In this document: positions 7,957 to 15,386 of the stretch, piece by piece
Layout of the letters: the number at the start of each line of letters is the position of its first letter
Numbering within the stretch: position 1 is the stretch's first letter
Assembly (NCBI GenBank): GCA_902779745.1
Contig: CACZCT010000049.1
Coordinates: 1-43,131, forward strand
Direction: 5' to 3'
Source of the DNA: an uncultured Prevotellaceae bacterium
GTDB taxonomy: Bacteria; Bacteroidota; Bacteroidia; Bacteroidales; Bacteroidaceae
DNA: 43,131 bases
Notes under the pieces: model-generated
What the model was told of the DNA's origin: nothing
Seen by the model: only the letters and a program-made list of their open reading frames with translations
The model's database searches: none
Made by a program: the position numbers and the translations under genes

Positions 7957-9689
7957 AGTGCTTTTACAAGTGTGTCGTGGTTATTCTTCATGTCTGTCCA
8001 GTCTACTTTCTTGTCAGTAGGAATGGCATTAATATACTTTTCTATATTTGTGTAACCGTCTCCGTTACAGTCTTTTACGGCATCGCTTGGGTCGTTTGGA
8101 TTCAGGCCGTTCTTCTTCTCCCACTCATCCGGCATACCGTCACCGTCGCTGTCTTTCCAGGGCTTCCATTTCTTATACTCAGGATAGCCGCCCATCTGTC
8201 GTGGATCGGTAATGACACCCTGTTTGTAGGAGTCGTCAGGAAGACGGCGGTACTTGAAGGTGCCCTGTTCGTTCTTCGACTTGTCGTGGAGTCCCCACAT
8301 GTCACCGTAGGGATTGTCCTTCACCTTCTTTTCATAGTCAGGCACATAGTAGGCGACTCCCGTCCTTACCTCCTCACAGATACGCTGGTCGACGATATCG
8401 CGGCAGGGGATGGTGGCACCGGCATTCGACAGCACCCAGTCGAAAGCCTCTTGGGCACTCATCATCGAGATATGCGGCATGACGAACGGCTCATTGGAGC
8501 GCATCAGTGCCAGTTCCGTGGCATCCATCTCACCATCCTTGTCGGCAGTCTGAATACCGCCGTTCCAGTTGTCCTTCGTAATCTCGGGATAGCCTTCCAT
8601 GATATTACCCACGGCATAGACGCGACCGAACTGCTTGAAGGGGAAGAGACCCTGAGAACGGCTCTCGCTCTTGACAATACGGTGACCTACTGGAGAGTCT
8701 TTCGGAGTCAGCGGACCGGGTTTGTAGTAGTTATTGATGAAGTTCGACATGGTGGTGAACTCACCGCCGTCTGCCGTACGGTGTACCCAGTTATAGACGA
8801 CGTTGTTGATGTAGTTGAACACACCGCCCCAGCCGATACTTGGGTTACGTCCGGTGTTGTCTGCCCAGAGGTTGCGCATGAACGTGGTGTTCTCGCCTCC
8901 GATGGTAGAGCCGAAGGCATGGTTCCACGTATCGAGTGCCTTGGCACTGATGGTATTCTGGATGGTCACGTTAACGGTCGGTTCCTTGCGGTTGGGTTTG
9001 CCGTCGTGCATGTCGAACATATGACGGTAGAAGGAGATGTTCTCGTCGAGTCCCCACTCACAGGAGCAATGGTCGATCATGATGTTGCCCACGGGGTTGC
9101 CGCCGAAGGAGTCCTCACGGTTGGTGACCTGTGTCTCACCACGACGGAAGCGCATGTGGCGCACGATGACATCGTGGGTGTCTACCTGGAACGACTCACC
9201 GGCAATGATCACGCCGTCGCCGGGAGCCGTCTGTCCGGCTATGGTGATATAGGGGGCACGGACGTAGATGGGTGACTTCAGACGGATGATACCGCTGACA
9301 TTGAATACGACGATACGGGCTCCGCCCTGTTCACAAGCCCAGCGGAACGAACCGGGACCGTCGTCGTTCAGGTTAGTGACGGTCAGTACTTTTCCGCCAC
9401 GACCGCCAAAGGTGAACATACCACCTCCTTCAGCACCTGGGAAGGCAGGTATCTTTGCCTGACGCAGGTCGTAGGGACGGGATGCCCAGGGTACATAGGG
9501 ACGACCTGCCTTGGCTTCTTCAATTACGATGGGGAAGGCTGCCTCCCATGCAGAGTCGCTATGTGCCTTCCACTGTGCTTTCTGTTCTTCGATCATCTGC
9601 TTTGCCTCACCGGTGAGATCGGGATACTGTGCAAAAGCCGTCGTTGCTACACCAAGCAACGATACAGCCATAAAGATTAGTTTTCTCAT
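7953..9689 (-). CDS. Secreted pectate lyase, PL1 type, with calcium-binding tail
   Basis: Right-handed beta-helix polysaccharide lyase, 578 residues, expected to cut the homogalacturonan-type backbone of pectin outside the cytoplasm. A Sec signal peptide (MRKLIFMAVSLLGVATTAFA) is followed by the PL1-like start FPGAEGGGMFTFGGRGG, then helix rungs such as YITIAGQTAPGDGVIIAG, VIVRHMRFRRGE and NIMIDHCSCEWGLDEN. Near residues 515-550 an EF-hand or thrombospondin-3-like pair (DSDGDGMPDEW, DCNGDGYTNIEKY) should bind calcium. In Bacteroides thetaiotaomicron a PL1 enzyme (BT1023, from memory) serves the RG-II locus, which fits this context. It is the first gene of the minus-strand operon, transcribed away from the secreted protein gene across a 259-base gap. 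Confidence 0.9.
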   Translation of the reverse strand: MRKLIFMAVSLLGVATTAFAQYPDLTGEAKQMIEEQKAQWKAHSDSAWEAAFPIVIEEAKAGRPYVPWASRPYDLRQAKIPAFPGAEGGGMFTFGGRGGKVLTVTNLNDDGPGSFRWACEQGGARIVVFNVSGIIRLKSPIYVRAPYITIAGQTAPGDGVIIAGESFQVDTHDVIVRHMRFRRGETQVTNREDSFGGNPVGNIMIDHCSCEWGLDENISFYRHMFDMHDGKPNRKEPTVNVTIQNTISAKALDTWNHAFGSTIGGENTTFMRNLWADNTGRNPSIGWGGVFNYINNVVYNWVHRTADGGEFTTMSNFINNYYKPGPLTPKDSPVGHRIVKSESRSQGLFPFKQFGRVYAVGNIMEGYPEITKDNWNGGIQTADKDGEMDATELALMRSNEPFVMPHISMMSAQEAFDWVLSNAGATIPCRDIVDQRICEEVRTGVAYYVPDYEKKVKDNPYGDMWGLHDKSKNEQGTFKYRRLPDDSYKQGVITDPRQMGGYPEYKKWKPWKDSDGDGMPDEWEKKNGLNPNDPSDAVKDCNGDGYTNIEKYINAIPTDKKVDWTDMKNNHDTLVKAL

Positions 9690-9948
9690 AATTAGTTTTT
9701 AAACGCGTTTAATAATATATATATATATAAGACCCTCCTTCCCCTAAAATGTACTCATGTTTTTGGGGGAGTAATCATTCCTTTATAGATTTCCGTTAAA
9801 TAATGCAAACGAACGGAGGTATTTCGTAAAAATAGCTTATCTTTGCAACGATTTATGTTCGTCTCAGTGCTTGAGGTGGGCATTTACCGTAACTACTATG
9901 TATTTTTTTATTAACATTATACTATTAACAAACTAAAACAAATTGCGT
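9690..9948. promoter_or_regulatory. Divergent intergenic control region
   Basis: This gap separates the minus-strand catabolic operon from the plus-strand secreted protein gene. It holds an AT dinucleotide run near 9714-9729 and a hairpin with a stem of about 10 pairs (TCCCCTAAAA at 9740-9749 against TTTTGGGGGA at 9761-9770). It also has one good promoter-like box for the plus strand (listed separately). I found no convincing TAnnTTTG box for the minus-strand operon; TACATTTT at 9753-9746 is the nearest match. The hairpin lies in the probable leader of the pectate lyase transcript and could be regulatory. Confidence 0.5.
9838..9845 (+). promoter_or_regulatory. Bacteroidetes -7 box TATCTTTG
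   Basis: TATCTTTG matches the Bacteroidetes -7 consensus TAnnTTTG exactly. It lies about 103 bases before the ATG at 9949, leaving a leader of roughly 95-100 bases. No clear TTTG is seen 19-21 bases upstream. Confidence 0.55.
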
Positions 9949-12900
9949 ATGAAAAAAAGTTTATCTTTTTTGGTATTAGTGGCGGCTATGCTGTTTGCTA
10001 TACCCGCTCAAGCACTCCAGTGGAACTGGGTTGAGCATGAGACGCCATCGTACTTCTCAGACAATGGGAATGGTCATTTCCGTAGGGTAATCACCGGCAA
10101 GACCTTGCCCGACGGAAGTTTGATGAAATCGAATGCGAAAGCTTCTAACAGGTCTCAAGAGTATCATGGTGACATCATCACGGAGGTGCCTGCCACCGCT
10201 GAGGTGAAGTATTACAGCCGTTCGGGCTTCTATCATGCTTATGATAATATTTATGCAGAGACTGCCCAAAGTGGAATGACAGCAATTGCCTTTGACGGCA
10301 ATGATGTCTATATCCAGAATCCCATTGCAGGTTTTTCCAACAATAACTGGGTCAAGGGAACCAAGGATGGCAACACCATCACGGTGCCCCTGAAGCAGTT
10401 CTTGTTGTATAATAGTAGCGAGAGTTATGGTTTATATATCACCATGGCTGACGTGACAACATCAGGAACATCGGTTACAGCAACCAACGACAAGAGTGCA
10501 GAGTCGATTACTTATACTATCAGCGCTGATGGCAATACTATCACCCAGAACGGCACCAGTGCCACCCGTACACTGACAGTAGCATGGTCGGACGACGACA
10601 CTGTTTATGAGTATGGTGCTCCTGGCGGTGAGTACACAACAGTATTCACGTGGGACGAGAGTTATGTTCCCACACCTACTGTCCTCGTTGAACTGCCTGC
10701 AGGTGCAGAGGTTGCACAGTGGTATGCAGAAGGTGATGGTTCTACAACACCTCCCGAGCAGGTCAATGTAGCCTTTGTGGGCGACGACGTCTATGTAGGC
10801 GGCCTCTTCGCAAACTTCCCTGATGCTTGGATTAAGGGTACTATCAGTGGTACAACCGCTACCTTCCCTGGTCTCCAGTATATTGGCGATAGTGATACTT
10901 ATCACATTTGGGTGGTCGGTGCTAATCAAGATGGTGAATTAACAGATTCATTCACCATGACTTTTGATGCGACAGCCAACACACTGACACTGGATCCCAA
11001 CCAGTATATTCTTGCTAATGCATCTGATACAAAAATGTATTATTTGGCTTATTATTCTGAGTTGATGCTCATGAAGGATGAGCCTGCTCCTTTACAGGTT
11101 GATGTGCTGCCATACAACAATGACTTCAGTACAAAAGCCAAGTTTAGGGAGTTCAAGGTTATCGATGCAAACAATGACAATGTTACATGGTTGTCGTATA
11201 ATGGCATGGCACGTATTTCCTATGCAACTCCTAATGATGACTGGCTGGTGTCTCCGCTGATTAAGCTTCAGGCAGGAAAGTTCTATCACATCAGTTTCCT
11301 GGCTCGCTGTCAACTTTCTTCATATCCTGAGAAGATTGAAGTAAAAGCTGCCAAAGAGATAACTGCTGCCGCCTTGTCGGCGGGTTTGGAAGTACTGCCT
11401 GAAACAGATGTTACTTCCACCACGTTCACGACATTCGAGAACAACGCATTCACCGTAGCAGAGACTGGCTACTATTGTATTGGTATCCATAACATCTCGA
11501 ACGATATGTTCTATTGCTACGTGGATGACTTCCTGGTGGAGGCTGTACCAGCTACAGACATTGAGATTTCTCCTGAGTCTGGTGACTTGACTGCTGCATT
11601 GGCTACTGCTTCAGAGGGTAAGAATGTTGGTAACATCACCATCAACCTGAAGGCCGACGGTGCCTATACCGTAAGTGCTCCTATCGTAGCTCCTGCCAAT
11701 CTGACCATCAATGGTGCCGCTGGTGCAACAATCGATGCCAGTGGTAATAACGCTGAGGTCATTAGTCTGAATGGCTCAGACAAGTATGTTCTGTTAGGTC
11801 AGGATGGCGAAGGTCAGGATGTTTATGACGCTAGCCACTTATCCATCAATGCCGTAACTGTCAAGGACGTGAAGATGACGGGTCTGAAGGGTGCCTTGAT
11901 TAAGGACAACCAGAAGACGCTGCTTGGTACGCTGACCATTGACAACTGTAACATCGAGATGCCCGCAGCTGGCAAGAATGTCATCGACTTCAACGGCAAG
12001 GGCTATGTAGGTGAGGTAATTGTCAACAAGTCTACGATTTGGGCAGCAGGTAACAATACGGGCTTCTTTGCCCAGTATGGTAGCCGTCCCAACAACTTCC
12101 CGGAGGAATACAGGGCAAACTTCTTCCAGTTGTTCAATGTTCAGAACTCAACGATTGTGAACATTGCCAAGGGCAAGAATGTCTGCGACCTGAAGCAGAA
12201 TGGTACAGCCAATAACGGCTACACGCTGAAGAACAACGCCTTCGTAGACTTCGGTAAGGAAGGTCAGACAGTCGTGGGCTTCAACAAGGGTCAGACGAGT
12301 GCAAATTCTGCATGGGATGTTGACGGCAACGTCTTCAACTGGGGTGGCAAGGACAAGTCTGAGGCTGAGGTTGCAAAGGCAGGCAAGAAGGGCGAGGAGG
12401 ACATTGTCAAGAACTGCATTGCAGGTATTGTCAAGTTCACCGACCTTGCAACAGGTGACCTCAATGGTACATTCGGCACATTCACCGCTCCTACGGCTGA
12501 GACAATTGTAATCGACATCGTAATCAATGCAGCAGACATCACCGAGGGTGACATTACTGCAGCGATTACAGCCAAGTCAGCAGGTCTGAAGGTTGGCGGT
12601 ATAACCATCAACCTGGCAGAGAACACTGCTTATACAGTTACTGCAACCATCACCGCAGGTGGTAGTGTTGCCATCAACGGTGCCTCCGGTGCAACGATCG
12701 ATGCCAGCGGATTGGATGGCAACTTCATTGCCTTGGAAGGCTCTGAGGAGTTTGCCATGAAGGCAGACGGAACGACCCCATCCGACCACTACCTGGTTGA
12801 TGCCGTAACGATTAAGGACGTTACTGTCAAGGGTCTGAAGGGTGCATTGGTTAAGGACAACCAGAAGACTTATGTCAATACCTTGACGATTGACAACTCT

Positions 12901-13434
12901 GTTATCGAGATGCCAGCCGCCGGCAAGAACGTTATTGACTTCAGCGGCAAGGGCTATGTTGCTACGGTGACTGTCAACAAGTCAACCATCTGGGCAGCAG
13001 GTGCAAACACCGGCTTCTTCGCCCAGTACGGCAGTCGTCCCAAGAACTTGTGGACGAAGGATGCAGAGGATCAGGATGTTCCTGGAATCTATGACCACCA
13101 GACGTTCGATGTTCAGAACTCAACGATTGTGAACATTGCCAAGGGCAAGAATGTCTGCGACCTGAAGCAGAACGGTACAGCCCAGAACATCCACACGCTG
13201 AAGAATAACGTCTTCGTAGACTTCGGTAAGGAAGGTCAGACAGTCGTGGGCTTCAACAAGGGTCAGACGAGTGATAAACCTGTATGGGATGTTGACGGCA
13301 ACGTCTTCAACTGGGGTGGCAAGGACAAGTCTGGGCAGGCAAGAAAGGCGAGGAAGACATCGTCAAGAACAGTTACGCTGGTGTTGCAGTATTCAATGAT
13401 GCTGCCAATGGCGACTTCGGTGGTAAGTTCGTAG
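9949..13434 (+). CDS. Large secreted multi-repeat protein, N-terminal part (gene broken by a frameshift near 13333)
   Basis: The start is the ATG at 9949, not the TTG six bases upstream, because it gives a clean signal peptide (MKKSLSFLVLVAAMLFAIPAQA). After it come two similar Prevotella-type surface modules (roughly residues 60-230 and 240-380, sharing the pattern AFDGNDVYIQNP / AFVGDDVYVGGL). A jelly-roll-like segment follows (about 385-540, YNNDFS...VDDFLVE). Then two copies of a beta-helix-like module (about 545-850 and 860-1130) carry ITINL, LTINGAAGATIDASG and DNCNIEMPAAGKNVI rungs, recalling the DUF4957/DUF5123-like pectate-lyase-fold domains of Bacteroidales. It probably binds glycan at the surface; I see no certain catalytic site. 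After KDKS the frame shifts and runs to a stop at 13432-13434. The true gene continues in the next entry. Confidence 0.85.
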   Translation: MKKSLSFLVLVAAMLFAIPAQALQWNWVEHETPSYFSDNGNGHFRRVITGKTLPDGSLMKSNAKASNRSQEYHGDIITEVPATAEVKYYSRSGFYHAYDNIYAETAQSGMTAIAFDGNDVYIQNPIAGFSNNNWVKGTKDGNTITVPLKQFLLYNSSESYGLYITMADVTTSGTSVTATNDKSAESITYTISADGNTITQNGTSATRTLTVAWSDDDTVYEYGAPGGEYTTVFTWDESYVPTPTVLVELPAGAEVAQWYAEGDGSTTPPEQVNVAFVGDDVYVGGLFANFPDAWIKGTISGTTATFPGLQYIGDSDTYHIWVVGANQDGELTDSFTMTFDATANTLTLDPNQYILANASDTKMYYLAYYSELMLMKDEPAPLQVDVLPYNNDFSTKAKFREFKVIDANNDNVTWLSYNGMARISYATPNDDWLVSPLIKLQAGKFYHISFLARCQLSSYPEKIEVKAAKEITAAALSAGLEVLPETDVTSTTFTTFENNAFTVAETGYYCIGIHNISNDMFYCYVDDFLVEAVPATDIEISPESGDLTAALATASEGKNVGNITINLKADGAYTVSAPIVAPANLTINGAAGATIDASGNNAEVISLNGSDKYVLLGQDGEGQDVYDASHLSINAVTVKDVKMTGLKGALIKDNQKTLLGTLTIDNCNIEMPAAGKNVIDFNGKGYVGEVIVNKSTIWAAGNNTGFFAQYGSRPNNFPEEYRANFFQLFNVQNSTIVNIAKGKNVCDLKQNGTANNGYTLKNNAFVDFGKEGQTVVGFNKGQTSANSAWDVDGNVFNWGGKDKSEAEVAKAGKKGEEDIVKNCIAGIVKFTDLATGDLNGTFGTFTAPTAETIVIDIVINAADITEGDITAAITAKSAGLKVGGITINLAENTAYTVTATITAGGSVAINGASGATIDASGLDGNFIALEGSEEFAMKADGTTPSDHYLVDAVTIKDVTVKGLKGALVKDNQKTYVNTLTIDNSVIEMPAAGKNVIDFSGKGYVATVTVNKSTIWAAGANTGFFAQYGSRPKNLWTKDAEDQDVPGIYDHQTFDVQNSTIVNIAKGKNVCDLKQNGTAQNIHTLKNNVFVDFGKEGQTVVGFNKGQTSDKPVWDVDGNVFNWGGKDKSGQARKARKTSSRTVTLVLQYSMMLPMATSVVSS
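12133..12361 (+). repeat. Internal 229-base direct repeat, copy 1
   Basis: This copy is near-identical at DNA level to 13105-13333, including an unbroken identical block of about 60 bases (CAGAACTCAACGATTGTGAA onward) and a second one over TTCGTAGACTTCGGTAAGG and following. The two beta-helix modules are more diverged elsewhere, so this part has been duplicated recently or homogenised by gene conversion. Confidence 0.85.
13105..13333 (+). repeat. Internal 229-base direct repeat, copy 2
   Basis: This is the second copy of the tract at 12133-12361, with the same length and few differences. The 16-base deletion that breaks the reading frame lies exactly at its 3' edge: copy 1 continues with 18 bases (GAGGCTGAGGTTGCAAAG, 12361-12378) before GCAGGC, while copy 2 has only GG there. 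Confidence 0.85.
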
Positions 13435-14576
13435 TGGCTCCTGGAGCAACTGGTCCTACCACAGGAATTGGTGACCCACGCTGGACATTGACCAATGTCA
13501 CAGGTTATGCTGCCACCATCGGTGAGTGCACTGGCGGAACAGTGAAGGTCGACAAGGATTATGCTGCCGAAGGCGATAAGATCTATGCAACCTTTACGCC
13601 TGCTGAGGGCTATAGTTCCAGTGGTATTGTAGCAATCATCAAGAACGATGCCGGTGAAGATGTTACTTCTAGCATCACATTTGGTGAAGATGAGACAGGT
13701 TCTTACCTCATCATGCCAGGCTTTAACATTACGGTATCTGTTGTATTCCAGCCACTGCCTAAGTTCTATATCATTGGTGACATGAACAGTTGGGATCGTA
13801 CGGCAATGACAGAGATGACCTACAATGCTGAGACTGAAAAGTTCGAGTTTGAGTTTGCTCCTACTACTAAAGTCTTCTTCGCATTCTCCGACAAGCAGTT
13901 TACTGAAGCGGAGGCTGCCGCTGATGCAGACTGGTCTATCTTCAACAGTACCAACCGCTATGCCCTTGGTGAAGGCGACGTAGAGGCTCCGCTGAATGAG
14001 ATCAAGACACTTTCTAAGGTGAATGGTACTATCGTGCTGAATAAGGTGAAGGAAGGTACTACTTACAAGATCATCGTAGAAAAGGACTTCAATGCCGTAA
14101 CCATCGAGGGTGAGGCAGCTCCAGAGCCTATTGAGGATACTTATGTGGTAGCCGGTAGCAGTGACGTACTCTTTGGAAAGACGTGGGATGGTACAGCCGA
14201 AGCCAACAAGATGACGCTGAATGCGGAGACTGGTAAGTACGAGAAGAAGTACACCAGTGTTAGCCTGACCGCTGGAAATATTGAGTACAAGATTGTGAAG
14301 AACGGCAGCGTTTGGATTCCTGACGGAATGGGTAACAACCAGATCGTTGAAATCCCAGCTGACGGTGTTTACGACGTACTCTTCACCTTCGATCCTGCTA
14401 CCAATGCAATTACCGGTGTTGCCACTATTGCTACTGGCATCTACAGCATCTCTGCAGACGGTACTAATGACATCTTCAGTGACGGCAAGCCTGTATATAA
14501 CCTGAGCGGACAGCGTGTCTTCAAGGGTTACAAGGGTGTCGTTATTAAGAACGGCAAGAAAGTCATGATTAAGTGA
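13434..14576 (+). CDS. C-terminal part of the broken secreted protein (SusE/F-like modules, Prevotella tail)
   Basis: This is the continuation of the gene above after the frameshift; the GTG at 13434 is probably not a real start. In the same frame the coding sense extends upstream to about 13335 (AGKKGEEDIVKNSYAGVAVF), matching the end of the first beta-helix module. The C-terminal region has a BACON- or Ig-like segment (TLTNVTGYAATIGECTGGTV) and two E-set or SusE/F-like modules (FYIIGDMNSWDRTAMTEM and TYVVAGSSDVLFGKTWDG), which in SusE/F bind glycans. It ends with NLSGQRVFKGYKGVVIKNGK and a few more residues, a tail frequent on exported Prevotella proteins and possibly a surface-sorting signal. 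Joined, the product would be about 1,540 residues. A role as a surface pectin-binding or adhesin protein is inferred. Confidence 0.7.
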   Translation: MAPGATGPTTGIGDPRWTLTNVTGYAATIGECTGGTVKVDKDYAAEGDKIYATFTPAEGYSSSGIVAIIKNDAGEDVTSSITFGEDETGSYLIMPGFNITVSVVFQPLPKFYIIGDMNSWDRTAMTEMTYNAETEKFEFEFAPTTKVFFAFSDKQFTEAEAAADADWSIFNSTNRYALGEGDVEAPLNEIKTLSKVNGTIVLNKVKEGTTYKIIVEKDFNAVTIEGEAAPEPIEDTYVVAGSSDVLFGKTWDGTAEANKMTLNAETGKYEKKYTSVSLTAGNIEYKIVKNGSVWIPDGMGNNQIVEIPADGVYDVLFTFDPATNAITGVATIATGIYSISADGTNDIFSDGKPVYNLSGQRVFKGYKGVVIKNGKKVMIK

Positions 14577-14663
14577 GAATAAAGCAAGAGCTCGCTCTCG
14601 CTTTATCGAGCGGGAACGAGTTCGAGCTGAAAGCTCAGTGATTGTTGTGAAGTAAAGAATGAT

Positions 14664-14684
14664 TTGTGAGACGCGGTCTCACAA
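14664..14684. other. Perfect hairpin, 9-base stem and 3-base loop
   Basis: TTGTGAGAC (14664-14672), GCG, GTCTCACAA (14676-14684). No T run follows, so it is not by itself a classical terminator. It lies in the 3' leader of the secreted protein transcript, after another GC-rich structured stretch at about 14587-14635. Confidence 0.7.
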
Positions 14685-14696
14685 CACATAACAAAG

Positions 14697-14732
14697 AAGT
14701 GGCGATGGTGCAAGGCTGTCGCCACTTTTTTA
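14697..14732 (+). terminator. Rho-independent terminator
   Basis: The stem AAGTGGCGA (14697-14705) pairs with TCGCCACTT (14719-14727) across a 13-base loop and is followed by a T run. It would end transcription of the secreted protein gene before the glycoside hydrolase operon. Confidence 0.85.
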
Positions 14733-14759
14733 ATTGTTGCTGTATTCGTTGCCCCCAAA

Positions 14760-14791
14760 TTTGGCAGTTAGAAATAAAATGTGTACCTTTG
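14760..14791 (+). promoter_or_regulatory. Bacteroidetes promoter for the glycoside hydrolase operon
   Basis: TTTG at 14760-14763 and TACCTTTG at 14784-14791 are separated by 20 bases, matching the -33/-7 consensus (TTTG, 19-21 bases, TAnnTTTG). It sits 28 bases before the ATG at 14819 and directly after a terminator, so it likely drives 14819-30381. Confidence 0.75.
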
Positions 14792-14818
14792 CCTAATAAA
14801 AGCAAAACTACTTAAACT

Positions 14819-15331
14819 ATGTACAAACGAAAACTGCTAATTTTTGTATGGGCATGGTGTCTGACGCTTTCTGTAGGGGCGAAGGATATCTATGTGTCGA
14901 CATCTTTCCACGAGCCTGCCACAGAGGGGCTTCGCTTCATATACAGTTACGACGGTATAAAATGGGACTCCATACAAGGGGTGTTCCTGCGACCGGAAGT
15001 GGGAACGCAGAAGGTGATGCGCGACCCGAGTCTCGTCAAAGGTCCTGATGGCACCTTCCATCTGGTATGGACCAGCTCGTGGCGTGGTGACCGCGGCTTC
15101 GGCTATGCCTCATCGAAGGATTTGATTCATTGGACCACGCAGCGGTTTATCTCCACAGGGATGGAGGAATCGACGGTGAACACCTGGGCACCGGAATTGT
15201 TCTATGACGACGTGAAGAAGCAGTTTTTGATTGTCTGGGCATCGTGTGTACCGGGCAAGTTTCCTGACTATCAGGAAGATCATAAGAACAACCACCGCCT
15301 GTATTATATGACGACGAAGGACTTCAAGTGA
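14819..15331 (+). CDS. GH43-like enzyme, N-terminal fragment (frameshifted from the next CDS)
   Basis: Signal peptide (MYKRKLLIFVWAWCLTLSVGA) and the first blades of a five-blade beta-propeller of glycoside hydrolase family 43 type. The general-base aspartate is in VMRDPSLV, followed by HLVWTSSWRGDRGFGYASS, a typical GH43 blade, and NTWAPELFYDD. The frame ends at a TGA right after TTKDFK. The other frame resumes at once with DPGFSAIDATLIK, the blade holding the second acidic residue. Related enzymes have about nine residues between these points, so roughly 26 bases seem to be missing near 15329. Alone this fragment is a third of a propeller and should be inactive. GH43 enzymes are mostly arabinofuranosidases or xylosidases; RG-II carries terminal arabinofuranose, a likely target. 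Confidence 0.8.
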   Translation: MYKRKLLIFVWAWCLTLSVGAKDIYVSTSFHEPATEGLRFIYSYDGIKWDSIQGVFLRPEVGTQKVMRDPSLVKGPDGTFHLVWTSSWRGDRGFGYASSKDLIHWTTQRFISTGMEESTVNTWAPELFYDDVKKQFLIVWASCVPGKFPDYQEDHKNNHRLYYMTTKDFK

Positions 15332-15386
15332 CCCAGGCTTCTCAGCGATAGATGCCACTCTCATCAAAAGAGGAACAGGTGATTAT

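Noticed and set aside
9714-9729. Replication or transfer origin at the AT run
   Set aside because: Only a short dinucleotide run with no iterons, DnaA-like boxes or relaxase gene nearby.
12133-13333. CRISPR array or mobile-element repeats
   Set aside because: There are only two copies, both in frame within one long coding sequence, so they are protein-module repeats.
13434-14576. Independent gene starting at the GTG at 13434
   Set aside because: The coding sense continues upstream in the same frame and matches the first module; the GTG is an internal codon after a 16-base deletion.
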